From NCBI GenBank assembly GCA_902592275.1, contig CACJDW010000002.1:1-64000 (forward strand): 64,000 nucleotides of DNA. The letters run 5' to 3'. Positions 17,735-27,063 of this stretch are shown here, piece by piece. The notes below the pieces were generated by a model. That model was not told the DNA's origin. It saw nothing but the letters and a program-made list of their open reading frames with translations, and did no database searches. A program made the position numbers and the translations under genes. The DNA comes from an uncultured Pelagibacteraceae bacterium (GTDB lineage: Bacteria; Pseudomonadota; Alphaproteobacteria; Pelagibacterales; Pelagibacteraceae). Every line of letters begins with the position of its first letter. Within the stretch, counting starts at the first letter, position 1.

Positions 17735-19240
17735 ATGTTCTCAAATAAACAAAATTTAATCATTCTTTCTATAATTCCAGTCATTATTTCAATACCGTTT
17801 TTAGAATTTTTGGCATTTAATCTTAATATAATAAATGAAAGAACAGATTTTAGAATTAATACTTTAACTGTTCAAAGAATTTCATCATTATATTTATTTT
17901 TTTTTATAATTTTTCTCATTTCTTTGTTTTTTTTTATTAAAAAAATAAAAAATAATTTTTTTGATGGGGTAATTTATCTTTCATTTCTATATTGGATATT
18001 TTTTAAATATAATGATTTTAAAAAAATTTTTAATACAAAACCACTAACTTTTTTAAGTGACCATGATGGAATTCTGTCTCTTATATTATCAATTATTTTA
18101 ATAATATTATTCACAAAGATAATTTTTAAAAAAAAAAGCAATTTTTTAAATATTTTAATTACTTTTTTTTTTGTTATGAATTTTATTTATTTAGCGTCAA
18201 TAATAATTTTCAAAATAGATTTTCAAGTAAAATCAAACATACAAAATTTTGAATTTGAAAAAATCAATATTGAAGGCTCTAAAAGGAAAAATATATATTT
18301 ATTTATAGTAGATGCTATGCCACCAGTTGAAATAGCTGATAAAATATTAAATACAGATTCAAATAAGTTTTTGAATGAGTTGAACTCTAAAGGATTTACT
18401 TATATTAAAAATTCTAAATCACTTTATGGAAATACATTTTTTACACTTGGATCAATATTTAATTTAAAACCCCTTGAAAAAATTAATGATGAGTTAGGCA
18501 ATGATTTTGATAATTTAAAATATCCAAAATTGACATTTCCAACTGTACTTAGAAAAAAAAATGTTTCCAATCTTGAATTTAATCTGTCTCAAATGGGCTA
18601 TGATATAAAATGGATAGGTAGCCATTTTGCAAACTGTTACGGTTATAATTCCACATATTGCATAGACTCTATCAGCAATTCAAATATTTTGATTAATTAT
18701 GAGAATCTAAGTTTTTTAAAAAAAACATCATTCCAACCTATTATGAGATATATTTTAAAAATATTTAAAATCGATATTGAGGAAAAAATAATTTTTAAGT
18801 CTAACAATGCTATTGGTAATTTTGAAAAATTTTTAAAGAAAAATGGTAAACCAGTTAAACCAACATTTGTCTTAATTCATCATTTAATTTCGCATTGGCC
18901 GTATTTAGTCGATAGTAATTGTAATTATGAAAAAAATGATGGAAAATTAAATAAGATTGGAATTAAAAAAGCTTTTGAGTGCAATAAAAAATTAATTTTA
19001 AATATTGCTGATACAATAGAAAAACTTGATAATGATGCTATAGTTTTAATACAATCTGATCACAACTGGGAATTATCAAATGAAAGATCGGATATTTATG
19101 GCGATAGAAAAGAGATATTTAATATAATTAAAACTAATCGTTTTTGTGAAGAATATAAATATATTGCAAGACAAAACTTTAATGCAATCAGATTAGCATT
19201 GTATTGCGCAACAAATACTAAACCAATTTTTAATAATTAA
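17735..19240 (+). CDS. Membrane protein with periplasmic sulfatase/alkaline-phosphatase-superfamily domain
   Basis: A protein of about 501 residues. The first about 170 residues hold roughly five hydrophobic segments. A periplasmic catalytic domain follows: NIYLFIVDAMPP supplies a metal-binding Asp, a Thr/Ser-rich stretch (YGNTFFTLGS) may hold the nucleophile, and HHLISHWPY and QSDHNWEL look like the remaining metal ligands. The layout resembles phosphoethanolamine/phosphoglycerol transferases and membrane sulfatases. I start at ATG 17735 rather than the TTG one codon upstream. It abuts the next gene by one base. It may move or remove a phospho-group on the exported glycan; the substrate is unknown. 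Confidence 0.7.
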   Translation: MFSNKQNLIILSIIPVIISIPFLEFLAFNLNIINERTDFRINTLTVQRISSLYLFFFIIFLISLFFFIKKIKNNFFDGVIYLSFLYWIFFKYNDFKKIFNTKPLTFLSDHDGILSLILSIILIILFTKIIFKKKSNFLNILITFFFVMNFIYLASIIIFKIDFQVKSNIQNFEFEKINIEGSKRKNIYLFIVDAMPPVEIADKILNTDSNKFLNELNSKGFTYIKNSKSLYGNTFFTLGSIFNLKPLEKINDELGNDFDNLKYPKLTFPTVLRKKNVSNLEFNLSQMGYDIKWIGSHFANCYGYNSTYCIDSISNSNILINYENLSFLKKTSFQPIMRYILKIFKIDIEEKIIFKSNNAIGNFEKFLKKNGKPVKPTFVLIHHLISHWPYLVDSNCNYEKNDGKLNKIGIKKAFECNKKLILNIADTIEKLDNDAIVLIQSDHNWELSNERSDIYGDRKEIFNIIKTNRFCEEYKYIARQNFNAIRLALYCATNTKPIFNN

Positions 19241-20370
19241 TGAGAATTAAAAATTTAATTATTTATTACCCTTCTTTTGAGAGCGGTGGGGTTGAGAGAA
19301 TAATAAAAAACTTAATCAAATTTTTTATTTCAAAGGGTATTAAAATTTTCCTAATTACATCTAATAAACAAAATTTGAAAATTATAAAAAAAAATAAAAA
19401 TTTAAAAATAATAACAATAAAAAATAATTACCATCCATATTTGCCAAAAAGAATATCTAGTTCAATTAATTCAATAAAATATTTATATCGTTTGTTAATT
19501 AAAATGAATAAATCAGATACTATTGTTCATTCGATGCAGAGTAATTTCATACCAATAATTATTTCAAAAATATTAAATTTTAAAGTTGTAATAAGAAATT
19601 CAGAGGATTCTATTGAGTCGATAAAATATTCTGAGAATAAGTTTTTTTCATATTTTATTTTTTTATTAAGATTTATTTTTTACAACTTCGCAGATTTTAT
19701 TGTTACTAATTCTAAAGGATCCGCAAAGTCACTTGAAATATTTGTATTTAATAAAAAAAAAATAAGTCATATCTATAATCCTTACTTAACCGAAGAAATG
19801 GTTAAAAAATCAAAAATAAAATTTAAAAAAAAAAATATTGTTATGACCGCGGGAAGGCTGACTATTCAAAAAAATTTTATTTTTTTGATTGATGCTTTTA
19901 AGAGAAGTAGCTTAATTAAAAAAGGTTATATTTTAAATATTTTTGGAAAAGGATATTTAGAAAAAAAAATTAAATCAAAAATTAAATCAGAAAAATTAAA
20001 TAATTCAGTTTTTTTAAAAGGTTGGTCAAATGACCTTACTAATGAGTATAAAAAATCAAAAATTTTTGTTTTGCCATCTTTGTATGAAGGTTTAGGAAAT
20101 GTTTTAATAGAAGCTATAAATTATGGAGCTTTCAGTATTGCAACTAATTGTAAAAGTGGTCCATCAGAAATTTTAATGAATGGTAAGGGTGGTCCAATTG
20201 TTCCAATTAATGATACAATTTTTTTGGCGAAAACTTTAGATGATATATCTATCAATAATAAATTTGCTCAAAAAAAATTGAATATAGCTAAAAAAAATTT
20301 AAAAAGGTTTAATTACAAATCACAAAGTCAAAAATACTTTAACCTATTAAATGATGTGTTGAGCAAATGA
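19240..20370 (+). CDS. GT4-family (group 1) glycosyltransferase
   Basis: A GT-B retaining glycosyltransferase of 376 residues. It opens with YYPSFESGGVERIIKNL, the glycine-rich acceptor-side loop. It carries the C-terminal MTAGRLTIQKNF donor strand and VLPSLYEGLGNVLIEAINYG, whose EGxxxxxxE pattern binds the nucleotide sugar. A SGPSEIL segment matches the N-acetylgalactosamine-type GT4 enzymes. It overlaps the next GT4 gene by four bases. Confidence 0.85.
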   Translation: MRIKNLIIYYPSFESGGVERIIKNLIKFFISKGIKIFLITSNKQNLKIIKKNKNLKIITIKNNYHPYLPKRISSSINSIKYLYRLLIKMNKSDTIVHSMQSNFIPIIISKILNFKVVIRNSEDSIESIKYSENKFFSYFIFLLRFIFYNFADFIVTNSKGSAKSLEIFVFNKKKISHIYNPYLTEEMVKKSKIKFKKKNIVMTAGRLTIQKNFIFLIDAFKRSSLIKKGYILNIFGKGYLEKKIKSKIKSEKLNNSVFLKGWSNDLTNEYKKSKIFVLPSLYEGLGNVLIEAINYGAFSIATNCKSGPSEILMNGKGGPIVPINDTIFLAKTLDDISINNKFAQKKLNIAKKNLKRFNYKSQSQKYFNLLNDVLSK

Positions 20371-21488
20371 AAAAAATTTTTTTTTGGGCACCTTTTAACT
20401 CTAATATTGGTACAATTAAATCAGTCATCAACTCCGTTAAAAGTATAAAAAAATATTCGGGAAAAAAAATTAAACCTGTATTAATAGATGCGACAAATGA
20501 ATGGAAAAGTTATAATGACGCTTGTGAAATTATTTATTTAAGAAAGGATAAGTTTGATTTTAGAAGAATAAAAAATAAAGGTTTCTTTTGGAGTCGACTT
20601 TTTTATTTCAACATTTTTATTTCTTGTTTTTTTAAATTGAATAATGAAATAAAGAAAAATAAACCTGACTTTTTGATTGCACATTTAGTGTCTTCATTAC
20701 CTATAATTTTATTTTTATTATTTAATTATAATACTAAATTAATACTCAGAATTTCTGGAGAACCAAAACTAAGTTTTTTTAGAAAATTGTATTGGAAACT
20801 TATTTCTAAAAAAATTTATGCTATTACATGCCCATCAACAGAGACCAAATATAAGTTAGTTGATATATTTGATGAAAAAAAAATCCATATTTTATTTGAC
20901 CCTGTAATTGAAATAAAAAAAATTAATTTTAATAAAAAAATAAAATTAAGTTCTAGATTTTTAGGGATGGATTATATACTTGCAATTGGTAGGTTAACTA
21001 GACAAAAAAATTTTCAATTTCTTATAAAAAATTTTAAAAAACTAAAATCTAAATATCCAAAATTAAATTTGATTATTTTGGGAGAAGGAGAAGAAAAAAA
21101 TTATATTGAAGAAATAATTAAAAAATTGTCATTAACAGAGTCTGTTTTTCTTCAAGGATTTGAGAACAATGTTTTTAATTATTTAAATAATGCAAAATGT
21201 TTAGTTATGCCCTCTCTTTATGAAAATCCAGGACATGTTTTAATTGAAGCTGCAGCTTGTAATTGTCCTATTATTTCATCTGATTGCCCTACAGGACCTA
21301 GAGAGATTTTAATGAATGGCAAAGCAGGATACTTATTTGGAGTCAATAATTCTGAGGAATTTATTAGAAACTTTGAAAATTTTTTAAATTATAAAAATAA
21401 AAAATCAATGTTACTTAACGCAAAAAAAAAATCAAAGAATTATACTCTTCCTAGACATTATTTTAATTTACAAAATATAATTTATTAA
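20367..21488 (+). CDS. GT4-family (group 1) glycosyltransferase
   Basis: A second GT-B enzyme in the run, 373 residues, related to its upstream neighbour. YILAIGRLTRQKNFQFLI is the donor-domain opening. VMPSLYENPGHVLIEAAACNCPII is the donor pocket, with Asn-Pro replacing the usual Gly after the first Glu, and CPTGPREIL follows. It adds one residue to the glycan. It ends sharing TTAA at 21485-21488 with the minus-strand glycosyltransferase downstream. Confidence 0.85.
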   Translation: MKKIFFWAPFNSNIGTIKSVINSVKSIKKYSGKKIKPVLIDATNEWKSYNDACEIIYLRKDKFDFRRIKNKGFFWSRLFYFNIFISCFFKLNNEIKKNKPDFLIAHLVSSLPIILFLLFNYNTKLILRISGEPKLSFFRKLYWKLISKKIYAITCPSTETKYKLVDIFDEKKIHILFDPVIEIKKINFNKKIKLSSRFLGMDYILAIGRLTRQKNFQFLIKNFKKLKSKYPKLNLIILGEGEEKNYIEEIIKKLSLTESVFLQGFENNVFNYLNNAKCLVMPSLYENPGHVLIEAAACNCPIISSDCPTGPREILMNGKAGYLFGVNNSEEFIRNFENFLNYKNKKSMLLNAKKKSKNYTLPRHYFNLQNIIY

Positions 21489-22588
21489 ATTTTTTGAAAT
21501 ATTTTATTATATTCTAAAATTATTTTATCAGGATTAAATCTTTGTAAGTTTTTTTTTAACAGTTTATTTCTTTTGTGGAAAGTATTTTTATTATTTAAAA
21601 AAAAATGAATTTTTTTTCCAAGCTCAACATGATTTTTTTTTTCATAAATATGAATTCCTTTATTTTGTAAGAGAATTTCTGAAGGTCCAGAATTACAGTT
21701 TGATGAAATAACTGGTACATTAAACATTATAGCTTCTGTTAGAACATTTGGAAAACCCTCGTAAAGAGACGATAAGACAAATAATTTTGCAATCTTAAAG
21801 TATGGGTAAGGATTTGTAATATTGTCTAAAATAATAACTTTTTTTTGTAAATTATGCGTTCTGATATAATTTTGTAATTCAATTTTTTTTTCACCGTAGC
21901 CAATAATTATTAAATATATGTTATCAATATTTTTAATAGCTTTTAATAAAGTTATTTGATCTTTTTGGATTTCTAATCTTCCAACATTCAAAATGATATT
22001 TTTTTTATTTATTTTTTTAATTTTTAGTTTTGAAAGTTTATATATTTCTTTATCATAAGCGGGATTATAAATTTTTTTTACTTTACAATTAGTAATTTTT
22101 TTTAAATCAATACATAACTTTTTTGCATTACCTAATACTAAATCAGCATGCTTGTAAAAAATTTTAATAAGAAAAAGTATTATTCTTTTTTTTATCAAAT
22201 CAAAAATATTTTTTGAATAATTAAATTCATCGATATGATTTCTTTCCATTACTATATGTTTGATATTTGAAAATTTATATAAAATAAAAAAGGAGACAAT
22301 ATTTGCGAAATTTTGATTAGAAAAAAAGATAATCTTTTTTTCTTGAGAAAATGATTTTAAAATTTTTCTAATCTTTATTACCGAGAAAATAGTCTTTGAA
22401 CAATTTACTTTTATAATTTTAATTTTTTTGTTTAAATAAGATTTTATATGAGGCTTTTTTATAGTTATAAAAATTATTTCATATTTAGATGAGTCTAATC
22501 GATTAATTATCCTTGAAAGTGACTTATCTGCTCCTCCGATTTTTGAGTAAGGATGAAAGATTATTAATTTAATTTTTTTTGATTTCAT
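21485..22588 (-). CDS. GT4-family (group 1) glycosyltransferase, minus strand
   Basis: A GT-B enzyme of 367 residues. It has FHPYSKIGGADKSLSRII as acceptor loop, NVGRLEIQKDQITLLKAI as donor-domain start and VLSSLYEGFPNVLTEAIMFNVPVI as nucleotide-sugar pocket, then NSGPSEIL. Three adjacent enzymes (19240, 20367, 21485) share the GPxEIL ending and probably arose from one family. It is opposite in direction to its neighbours; its start faces the plus-strand GT2 start at 22619 over 30 bases. Confidence 0.85.
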   Translation of the reverse strand: MKSKKIKLIIFHPYSKIGGADKSLSRIINRLDSSKYEIIFITIKKPHIKSYLNKKIKIIKVNCSKTIFSVIKIRKILKSFSQEKKIIFFSNQNFANIVSFFILYKFSNIKHIVMERNHIDEFNYSKNIFDLIKKRIILFLIKIFYKHADLVLGNAKKLCIDLKKITNCKVKKIYNPAYDKEIYKLSKLKIKKINKKNIILNVGRLEIQKDQITLLKAIKNIDNIYLIIIGYGEKKIELQNYIRTHNLQKKVIILDNITNPYPYFKIAKLFVLSSLYEGFPNVLTEAIMFNVPVISSNCNSGPSEILLQNKGIHIYEKKNHVELGKKIHFFLNNKNTFHKRNKLLKKNLQRFNPDKIILEYNKIFQKI

Positions 22589-22618
22589 TAATTAAATAAT
22601 TAATTATATTGTTTAATT

Positions 22619-23380
22619 ATGGATTTAATAAGTGTCATTATGCCTTTTTACAAAAAAAAGCCATATTTTTCTGACACACTCAAATCTGTTTTAAATCAAT
22701 CATATAGTGATATTGAAATAATTATTATTTATGATGATAATGATTTAGATGATTTGAATTATATTAAATCATTAGTTTCAGATAAACAAAATATTTCTAT
22801 AATTTTGAACAATGAAAATATAGGTGTAGCAAAATCTAGAAATAAAGGTATTGAAAAATCAAAAGGTCAATTTATTGCTTTTCTTGATTGTGATGATATT
22901 TGGATGCCGGAAAAGATCAAACTTCAACACAAATTTATGTGTGAAAATAATTGTAGAATTTCCTATACTAATTATAAAATAATTGACGAAAATGATCATA
23001 TTATTGGAGAAAATATTTCAAAAAATGAATTAACTTATAAGGAACTAATTAATTCTTGTGATATTGGTTTGTCTACAGTGATGTGTAAAAGAGAGGTTCT
23101 AAATTCCTCGAAATTTAAAGATATAAAAACAAAAGAGGATTATGCTTTATGGTTAGAATTAAGTAGAAAAGGGGAAAAATTTCTATGTTTAAGTAAATCT
23201 TTAGTTCATTGGCGTAGTACACCAAAGTCACTATCAAGACCATTTTTAACGAAAATTATTAATGGATTTAGAGTTTATAATAAATTTGAAAAAAAAAATT
23301 TGTTAATATCGCTTTTTTTAGTTATTAACTTAGGTCTTCATTACATAAAAAAAACTATTGACCAAAAAAAAAGAACATGA
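22619..23380 (+). CDS. Glycosyltransferase family 2
   Basis: A compact GT2 of 253 residues. It has the canonical LISVIMPFYKKKPYFSDTLKSVL start, IYDDNDLDD for nucleotide binding, the AFLDCDDIWMPEKI metal motif (DxDD) and KEDYALWLELSRKG, the catalytic-base ED motif. All core GT-A elements are present, so it is likely active. It overlaps gmd by four bases (ATGA), tying the transfer step to GDP-sugar supply, although the sugar it uses is not proven by that. Confidence 0.9.
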   Translation: MDLISVIMPFYKKKPYFSDTLKSVLNQSYSDIEIIIIYDDNDLDDLNYIKSLVSDKQNISIILNNENIGVAKSRNKGIEKSKGQFIAFLDCDDIWMPEKIKLQHKFMCENNCRISYTNYKIIDENDHIIGENISKNELTYKELINSCDIGLSTVMCKREVLNSSKFKDIKTKEDYALWLELSRKGEKFLCLSKSLVHWRSTPKSLSRPFLTKIINGFRVYNKFEKKNLLISLFLVINLGLHYIKKTIDQKKRT

Positions 23381-24426
23381 AAAAAAAAATTGCTTTGATT
23401 TCTGGTATTACTGGTCAAGATGGATCTTATCTTGCAGAATTTTTACTTGAAAAAAATTATGAAGTACATGGAATCAAAAGAAAATCATCTTCATTCAACA
23501 CAGAAAGAATAGATCATATTTATGTTGATCCTCATTTAGGATCAAAATTATATTTACACTATGGTGATTTAGCAGATTCCAATAGTATGTTTAATTTAAT
23601 TAATAAAATCAGACCTAACGAGGTATATAACTTGGGTGCACAGAGTCATGTTGGTCATTCATTTGAAATACCAGAATACACCTCTGAAGTTACAGGATTA
23701 GGAACTATGAGAATGCTTGAAGCAATAAGGTTCTTGAAATTAAAAAAAACGAAGTTTTATCAGGCAAGTACTTCAGAATTATTTGGAGAAACATTTGGTA
23801 AAAAATCTTTTAATGAAAAATCTAAATTCACTCCCAAATCACCATATGGTGTAGCAAAACTTTACTCTTACTGGATAACAAAACTTTATAGAGAAGCATA
23901 CAATATTTATGCATGTAATGGCATATTGTTTAATCACGAAAGCCCTAGGAGAGGCGAAACATTTGTTACCAGAAAAATAACTATGTTTTTAGCAAAAAAA
24001 ATTCTAGGTCATAAAGGTATTTTATATTTAGGGAATATAAATGCAAAAAGAGATTGGGGACATGCAAAAGATTATGTTGAAATGCAATGGAAAATACTAC
24101 AACAAAAAGTGCCAAAGGATTATGTAATTGCTACAGGAAAGGCATATAGTGTGAAGGAATTTATTGACATATGCTGCAAATATTTAAAAATAAAAATTAA
24201 ATGGGAAGGTAAAGGGCTAAATACAAGAGCATATCTAATTAAAGGTAAAAAAAGAGAATTGCTAATCAAAGTTGATAAGAAATATTTTCGACCAGCAGAT
24301 ATTGAATACTTAAAAGGTGATCCTAGAAAAGCATTAAAAGATCTAAACTTTAAATTTAAATACAATATTAACGATTTAGTTAAAGAAATGCTAGATTCAG
24401 ACATTGAGAAAGCAAAAAAATTTTAG
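23377..24426 (+). CDS. gmd: GDP-mannose 4,6-dehydratase
   Basis: It converts GDP-D-mannose to GDP-4-keto-6-deoxy-D-mannose, the branch point for GDP-L-fucose, GDP-rhamnose and GDP-perosamine. Length (349 residues) is normal. The NADP motif GITGQDGSYLAEFLL (about 10-24) and the family block GIKRKSSSFNTERID are intact, as are QASTSELFGE and the catalytic YGVAK pair, followed by LFNHESPRRGETFVTRKI. It stands directly before fcl with no spacing. No GDP-mannose pyrophosphorylase is in the window. Confidence 0.97.
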   Translation: MKKKIALISGITGQDGSYLAEFLLEKNYEVHGIKRKSSSFNTERIDHIYVDPHLGSKLYLHYGDLADSNSMFNLINKIRPNEVYNLGAQSHVGHSFEIPEYTSEVTGLGTMRMLEAIRFLKLKKTKFYQASTSELFGETFGKKSFNEKSKFTPKSPYGVAKLYSYWITKLYREAYNIYACNGILFNHESPRRGETFVTRKITMFLAKKILGHKGILYLGNINAKRDWGHAKDYVEMQWKILQQKVPKDYVIATGKAYSVKEFIDICCKYLKIKIKWEGKGLNTRAYLIKGKKRELLIKVDKKYFRPADIEYLKGDPRKALKDLNFKFKYNINDLVKEMLDSDIEKAKKF

Positions 24427-25380
24427 ATGGATAAAAATAGCGCAATATTTTTAGCAGGACACAAGGGGCTAGTTGGAAGCGCTGTATATAGAAAATTAAA
24501 AAAAAAAGGATTTAAAAAAATTATTACAATAGACAAAAAAAAAGTTGATTTAAGAAGTTATAATAAACTTTTAAAATATTTTAAAAGCAAAAAAATTGAT
24601 TATATGATTATGGCTGCTGCAAGAGCTGGCGGCATAATGGCTAACATGACTTTCCAAAAAGATTTTTTTTTTGAAAATATAGAAATACAAAATAATCTTC
24701 TTAAACTTGCATTGAAAAAAAAAATAAAAAGAACAATTTTTCTCGGAACTTCTTGTATTTACCCAAAATTTTCAAAAAATCCAATCCGAGAGGATTATTT
24801 ACTAACTGGAAAACTTGAAAAAACAAATCAATGTTATGCTATTGCAAAAATTGCAGGAATAAAACTTTCAGAGGCGTTATATGAAGATTATAATCTAGAT
24901 ATTGTATGTTTAATGCCTACAAACATATATGGTATTAACGATAATTTCGATAAATTTTCAGGTCATGTAATTCCTGCAATGATAAATAAAATTCATGAAG
25001 CAAAAATAAAAAATGAAAAATCAATAAAACTTCTAGGTACAGGCAAGCCTATAAGAGAGTTTTTGTTTGCTGATGATTTAGCAGATTCAATTATAATCAC
25101 TCTTAATCTTGGTAAAAAAAAAATTCTTAATGCATGCAAAAATAAATTTCCATTAATAAACATTGGATCTGGCAGCAGTATATCTATAAAAAATTTATCA
25201 AAAAAAATTGCTAAAATATTAGAATATAAAGGTAAAATTATTTTTGATAAAAAATTCCCTGATGGAACATTTAAAAAAAATTTAAATAGTAAAATTATTA
25301 ATTCTTTGGGTTGGAGGGCCAGTACAAATTTAGACAATGGTTTAAAAAAGACTATTGATAATTATATATCCAATAAATGA
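24427..25380 (+). CDS. fcl: GDP-L-fucose synthase
   Basis: It epimerises and reduces GDP-4-keto-6-deoxymannose to GDP-L-fucose with NADPH. At 317 residues it has normal size. AGHKGLVGSAV is the cofactor loop, AAARAGGIMAN is the family signature, and GTSCIYPK with the YAIAK pair gives Ser-Tyr-Lys. PTNIYGINDNF completes the match. The ATG follows the gmd stop immediately and the gene overlaps the WecA-like gene by four bases. Together with gmd it argues for fucose, or a related 6-deoxyhexose, in the surface glycan. Confidence 0.95.
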   Translation: MDKNSAIFLAGHKGLVGSAVYRKLKKKGFKKIITIDKKKVDLRSYNKLLKYFKSKKIDYMIMAAARAGGIMANMTFQKDFFFENIEIQNNLLKLALKKKIKRTIFLGTSCIYPKFSKNPIREDYLLTGKLEKTNQCYAIAKIAGIKLSEALYEDYNLDIVCLMPTNIYGINDNFDKFSGHVIPAMINKIHEAKIKNEKSIKLLGTGKPIREFLFADDLADSIIITLNLGKKKILNACKNKFPLINIGSGSSISIKNLSKKIAKILEYKGKIIFDKKFPDGTFKKNLNSKIINSLGWRASTNLDNGLKKTIDNYISNK

Positions 25381-26408
25381 GTATTGAAATAAGCTATTTT
25401 TTTTTTGGGATAATCTCACTATTAATTTTAAATTATTTTTTAATAAAATTTAATTTTTTATTAGAGAATGAAAATAAAAGCACACATAGAAAAATTTTTT
25501 CTACCAAATCAAAAAAAATACAAAGTGGAGGTTTATTCTTTTTAATAATATTAATAGCAATTACTTTTCAGCAAAATATTTATCTAACAATAACTTTGAT
25601 TTTAATGTTTGTTTTGGGCATGTTATCGGATATTAATGTTCTTAGTTCTCCAAAAATAAGGCTTTTTTTTCAAATATTTATAATTATTTTTTTAATAATT
25701 TTTACCTCAACATTTGTTGAACAAACTAGAATTATTTTTTTAGATCACTTAATTCAAAATATAATTTTTAGTTTTTTTTTTACAATTTTTTGTTATTTAA
25801 TATTAATTAATGGTTGCAATTTTATTGACGGTGTAAATAACTTGCTTATAGGCTATTTTTTAATAGTTTCGCTTTGCTTATATTATACTTTAAATATAAA
25901 TGATACTATTTCTGTTAATGAAACACACATTAAAATTTTAATAATATCCTTATCAATATTATTAATATTTAATTTTTTTTCTAAAATAATAATGGGTGAC
26001 TCGGGAGCTTATATTTTAGGTTTATTTTTTGGATTTACTTTAATTAATTTTTCAAATGATAATTTAGACATATCCCCTATCTATATTCTTAATTTATTAT
26101 GGTATCCAGCTTTCGAAAATCTTTTCTGCATAATTAGAAAATTAAAAATGAGAATTTCAATATCCCATGCAGATAACTTTCATCTTCATCATATAATTTA
26201 CAAATATATTTGTAGTAAATACAAAAATGGATCTTATAATAACTCTATTTCTGGACTAGTAATAAATTTCTTTAATCTAATTACTATTTCAGCAGCAACG
26301 ACAATTTCCAATCATTCATTTTATCTTAGTTTAATATTAATATTTAATATATTGATGTATCTGATTGTGTACTTATTATTGTATAACAAAACTAAATTTA
26401 GTTCTTAA
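25377..26408 (+). CDS. WecA/MraY-family polyprenyl-phosphate sugar-1-phosphate transferase
   Basis: A polytopic membrane enzyme of 343 residues with about ten hydrophobic segments. It probably starts glycan repeat synthesis by moving a sugar-1-phosphate from UDP-sugar to undecaprenyl phosphate. Family marks are NGCNFIDGVNNLL, MGDSGAYILGLFFG and the final HADNFHLHH histidine cluster. The usual DD pair of the first loop is degenerate: GMLSDINVL has Ser84-Asp85. It ends overlapping the minus-strand gene at 26398 by 11 bases. Confidence 0.85.
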   Translation: MSIEISYFFFGIISLLILNYFLIKFNFLLENENKSTHRKIFSTKSKKIQSGGLFFLIILIAITFQQNIYLTITLILMFVLGMLSDINVLSSPKIRLFFQIFIIIFLIIFTSTFVEQTRIIFLDHLIQNIIFSFFFTIFCYLILINGCNFIDGVNNLLIGYFLIVSLCLYYTLNINDTISVNETHIKILIISLSILLIFNFFSKIIMGDSGAYILGLFFGFTLINFSNDNLDISPIYILNLLWYPAFENLFCIIRKLKMRISISHADNFHLHHIIYKYICSKYKNGSYNNSISGLVINFFNLITISAATTISNHSFYLSLILIFNILMYLIVYLLLYNKTKFSS

Positions 26409-27063
26409 AGAAAAGTCTAAATAATTCAACTAATATTAAAAATCCATCCTTAAACTCATTTACTTTTTTAATTCCTTTGATTCTCTTTCTTTCATGAGAA
26501 CCTATGTTTGTGTATTTCTTATTTGTTCTTTTTGCTTTTATTGGAAGCTCAACACAAAATCTGAAATCATAATTTTTTAAATTTAAATCTTTGAAAGAGG
26601 AGGCTCTACCTAGGACATAAGTAAACAAAATATCGTGAATTTTTAATCTAAAGAAGATATTTCCTATTGCAGTAAATACTTTATTGCCTAAAAACGTCAA
26701 AAAAGTATCGTCATCAGTTTTACCATTCAAAGAATATCTGGATGCAAATACAAAATCTTCCTGTTTTTCACATTTTTCAAGCATTTGATTAAGATATTTT
26801 GGATCAAAGGAACCATCTGCATTAAATATACAAAGATAATCAGTATTTATTTTGTTTATTCCTTCAATTAAAGCTGATCCATATCCTTTTCTATTTTGAA
26901 ACAATATTTCACATTTAAATTGTTTTATTGCACTTACAGTTTCTACATCATCTTTATCCATTACAATTAATTTATGACAATCAAATTTTTCAAGTTCTTT
27001 TAGAACTATTGGTAATGATTCTGCCTCTTGTTTTGCTGGAATTAATAGGGTTAAATTGATCAT
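26398..27063 (-). CDS. GT2 glycosyltransferase, dolichyl-phosphate-mannose-synthase-like
   Basis: A small GT-A enzyme of 221 residues. LLIPAKQEAESLPIVLKEL is the opening. NRKGYGSALIEGI and CIFNADGSFDP match the polyprenyl-phosphate glycosyltransferase (DPM1/GtrB) subgroup. The C-terminal GSHERKRIKGIKKVNEFKDG corresponds to the subgroup's R-x-x-G-x-S/T region. No transmembrane C-terminal domain is present. It could load a sugar on undecaprenyl phosphate for periplasmic transfer. It is a minus-strand singleton. Confidence 0.8.
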   Translation of the reverse strand: MINLTLLIPAKQEAESLPIVLKELEKFDCHKLIVMDKDDVETVSAIKQFKCEILFQNRKGYGSALIEGINKINTDYLCIFNADGSFDPKYLNQMLEKCEKQEDFVFASRYSLNGKTDDDTFLTFLGNKVFTAIGNIFFRLKIHDILFTYVLGRASSFKDLNLKNYDFRFCVELPIKAKRTNKKYTNIGSHERKRIKGIKKVNEFKDGFLILVELFRLFFKN

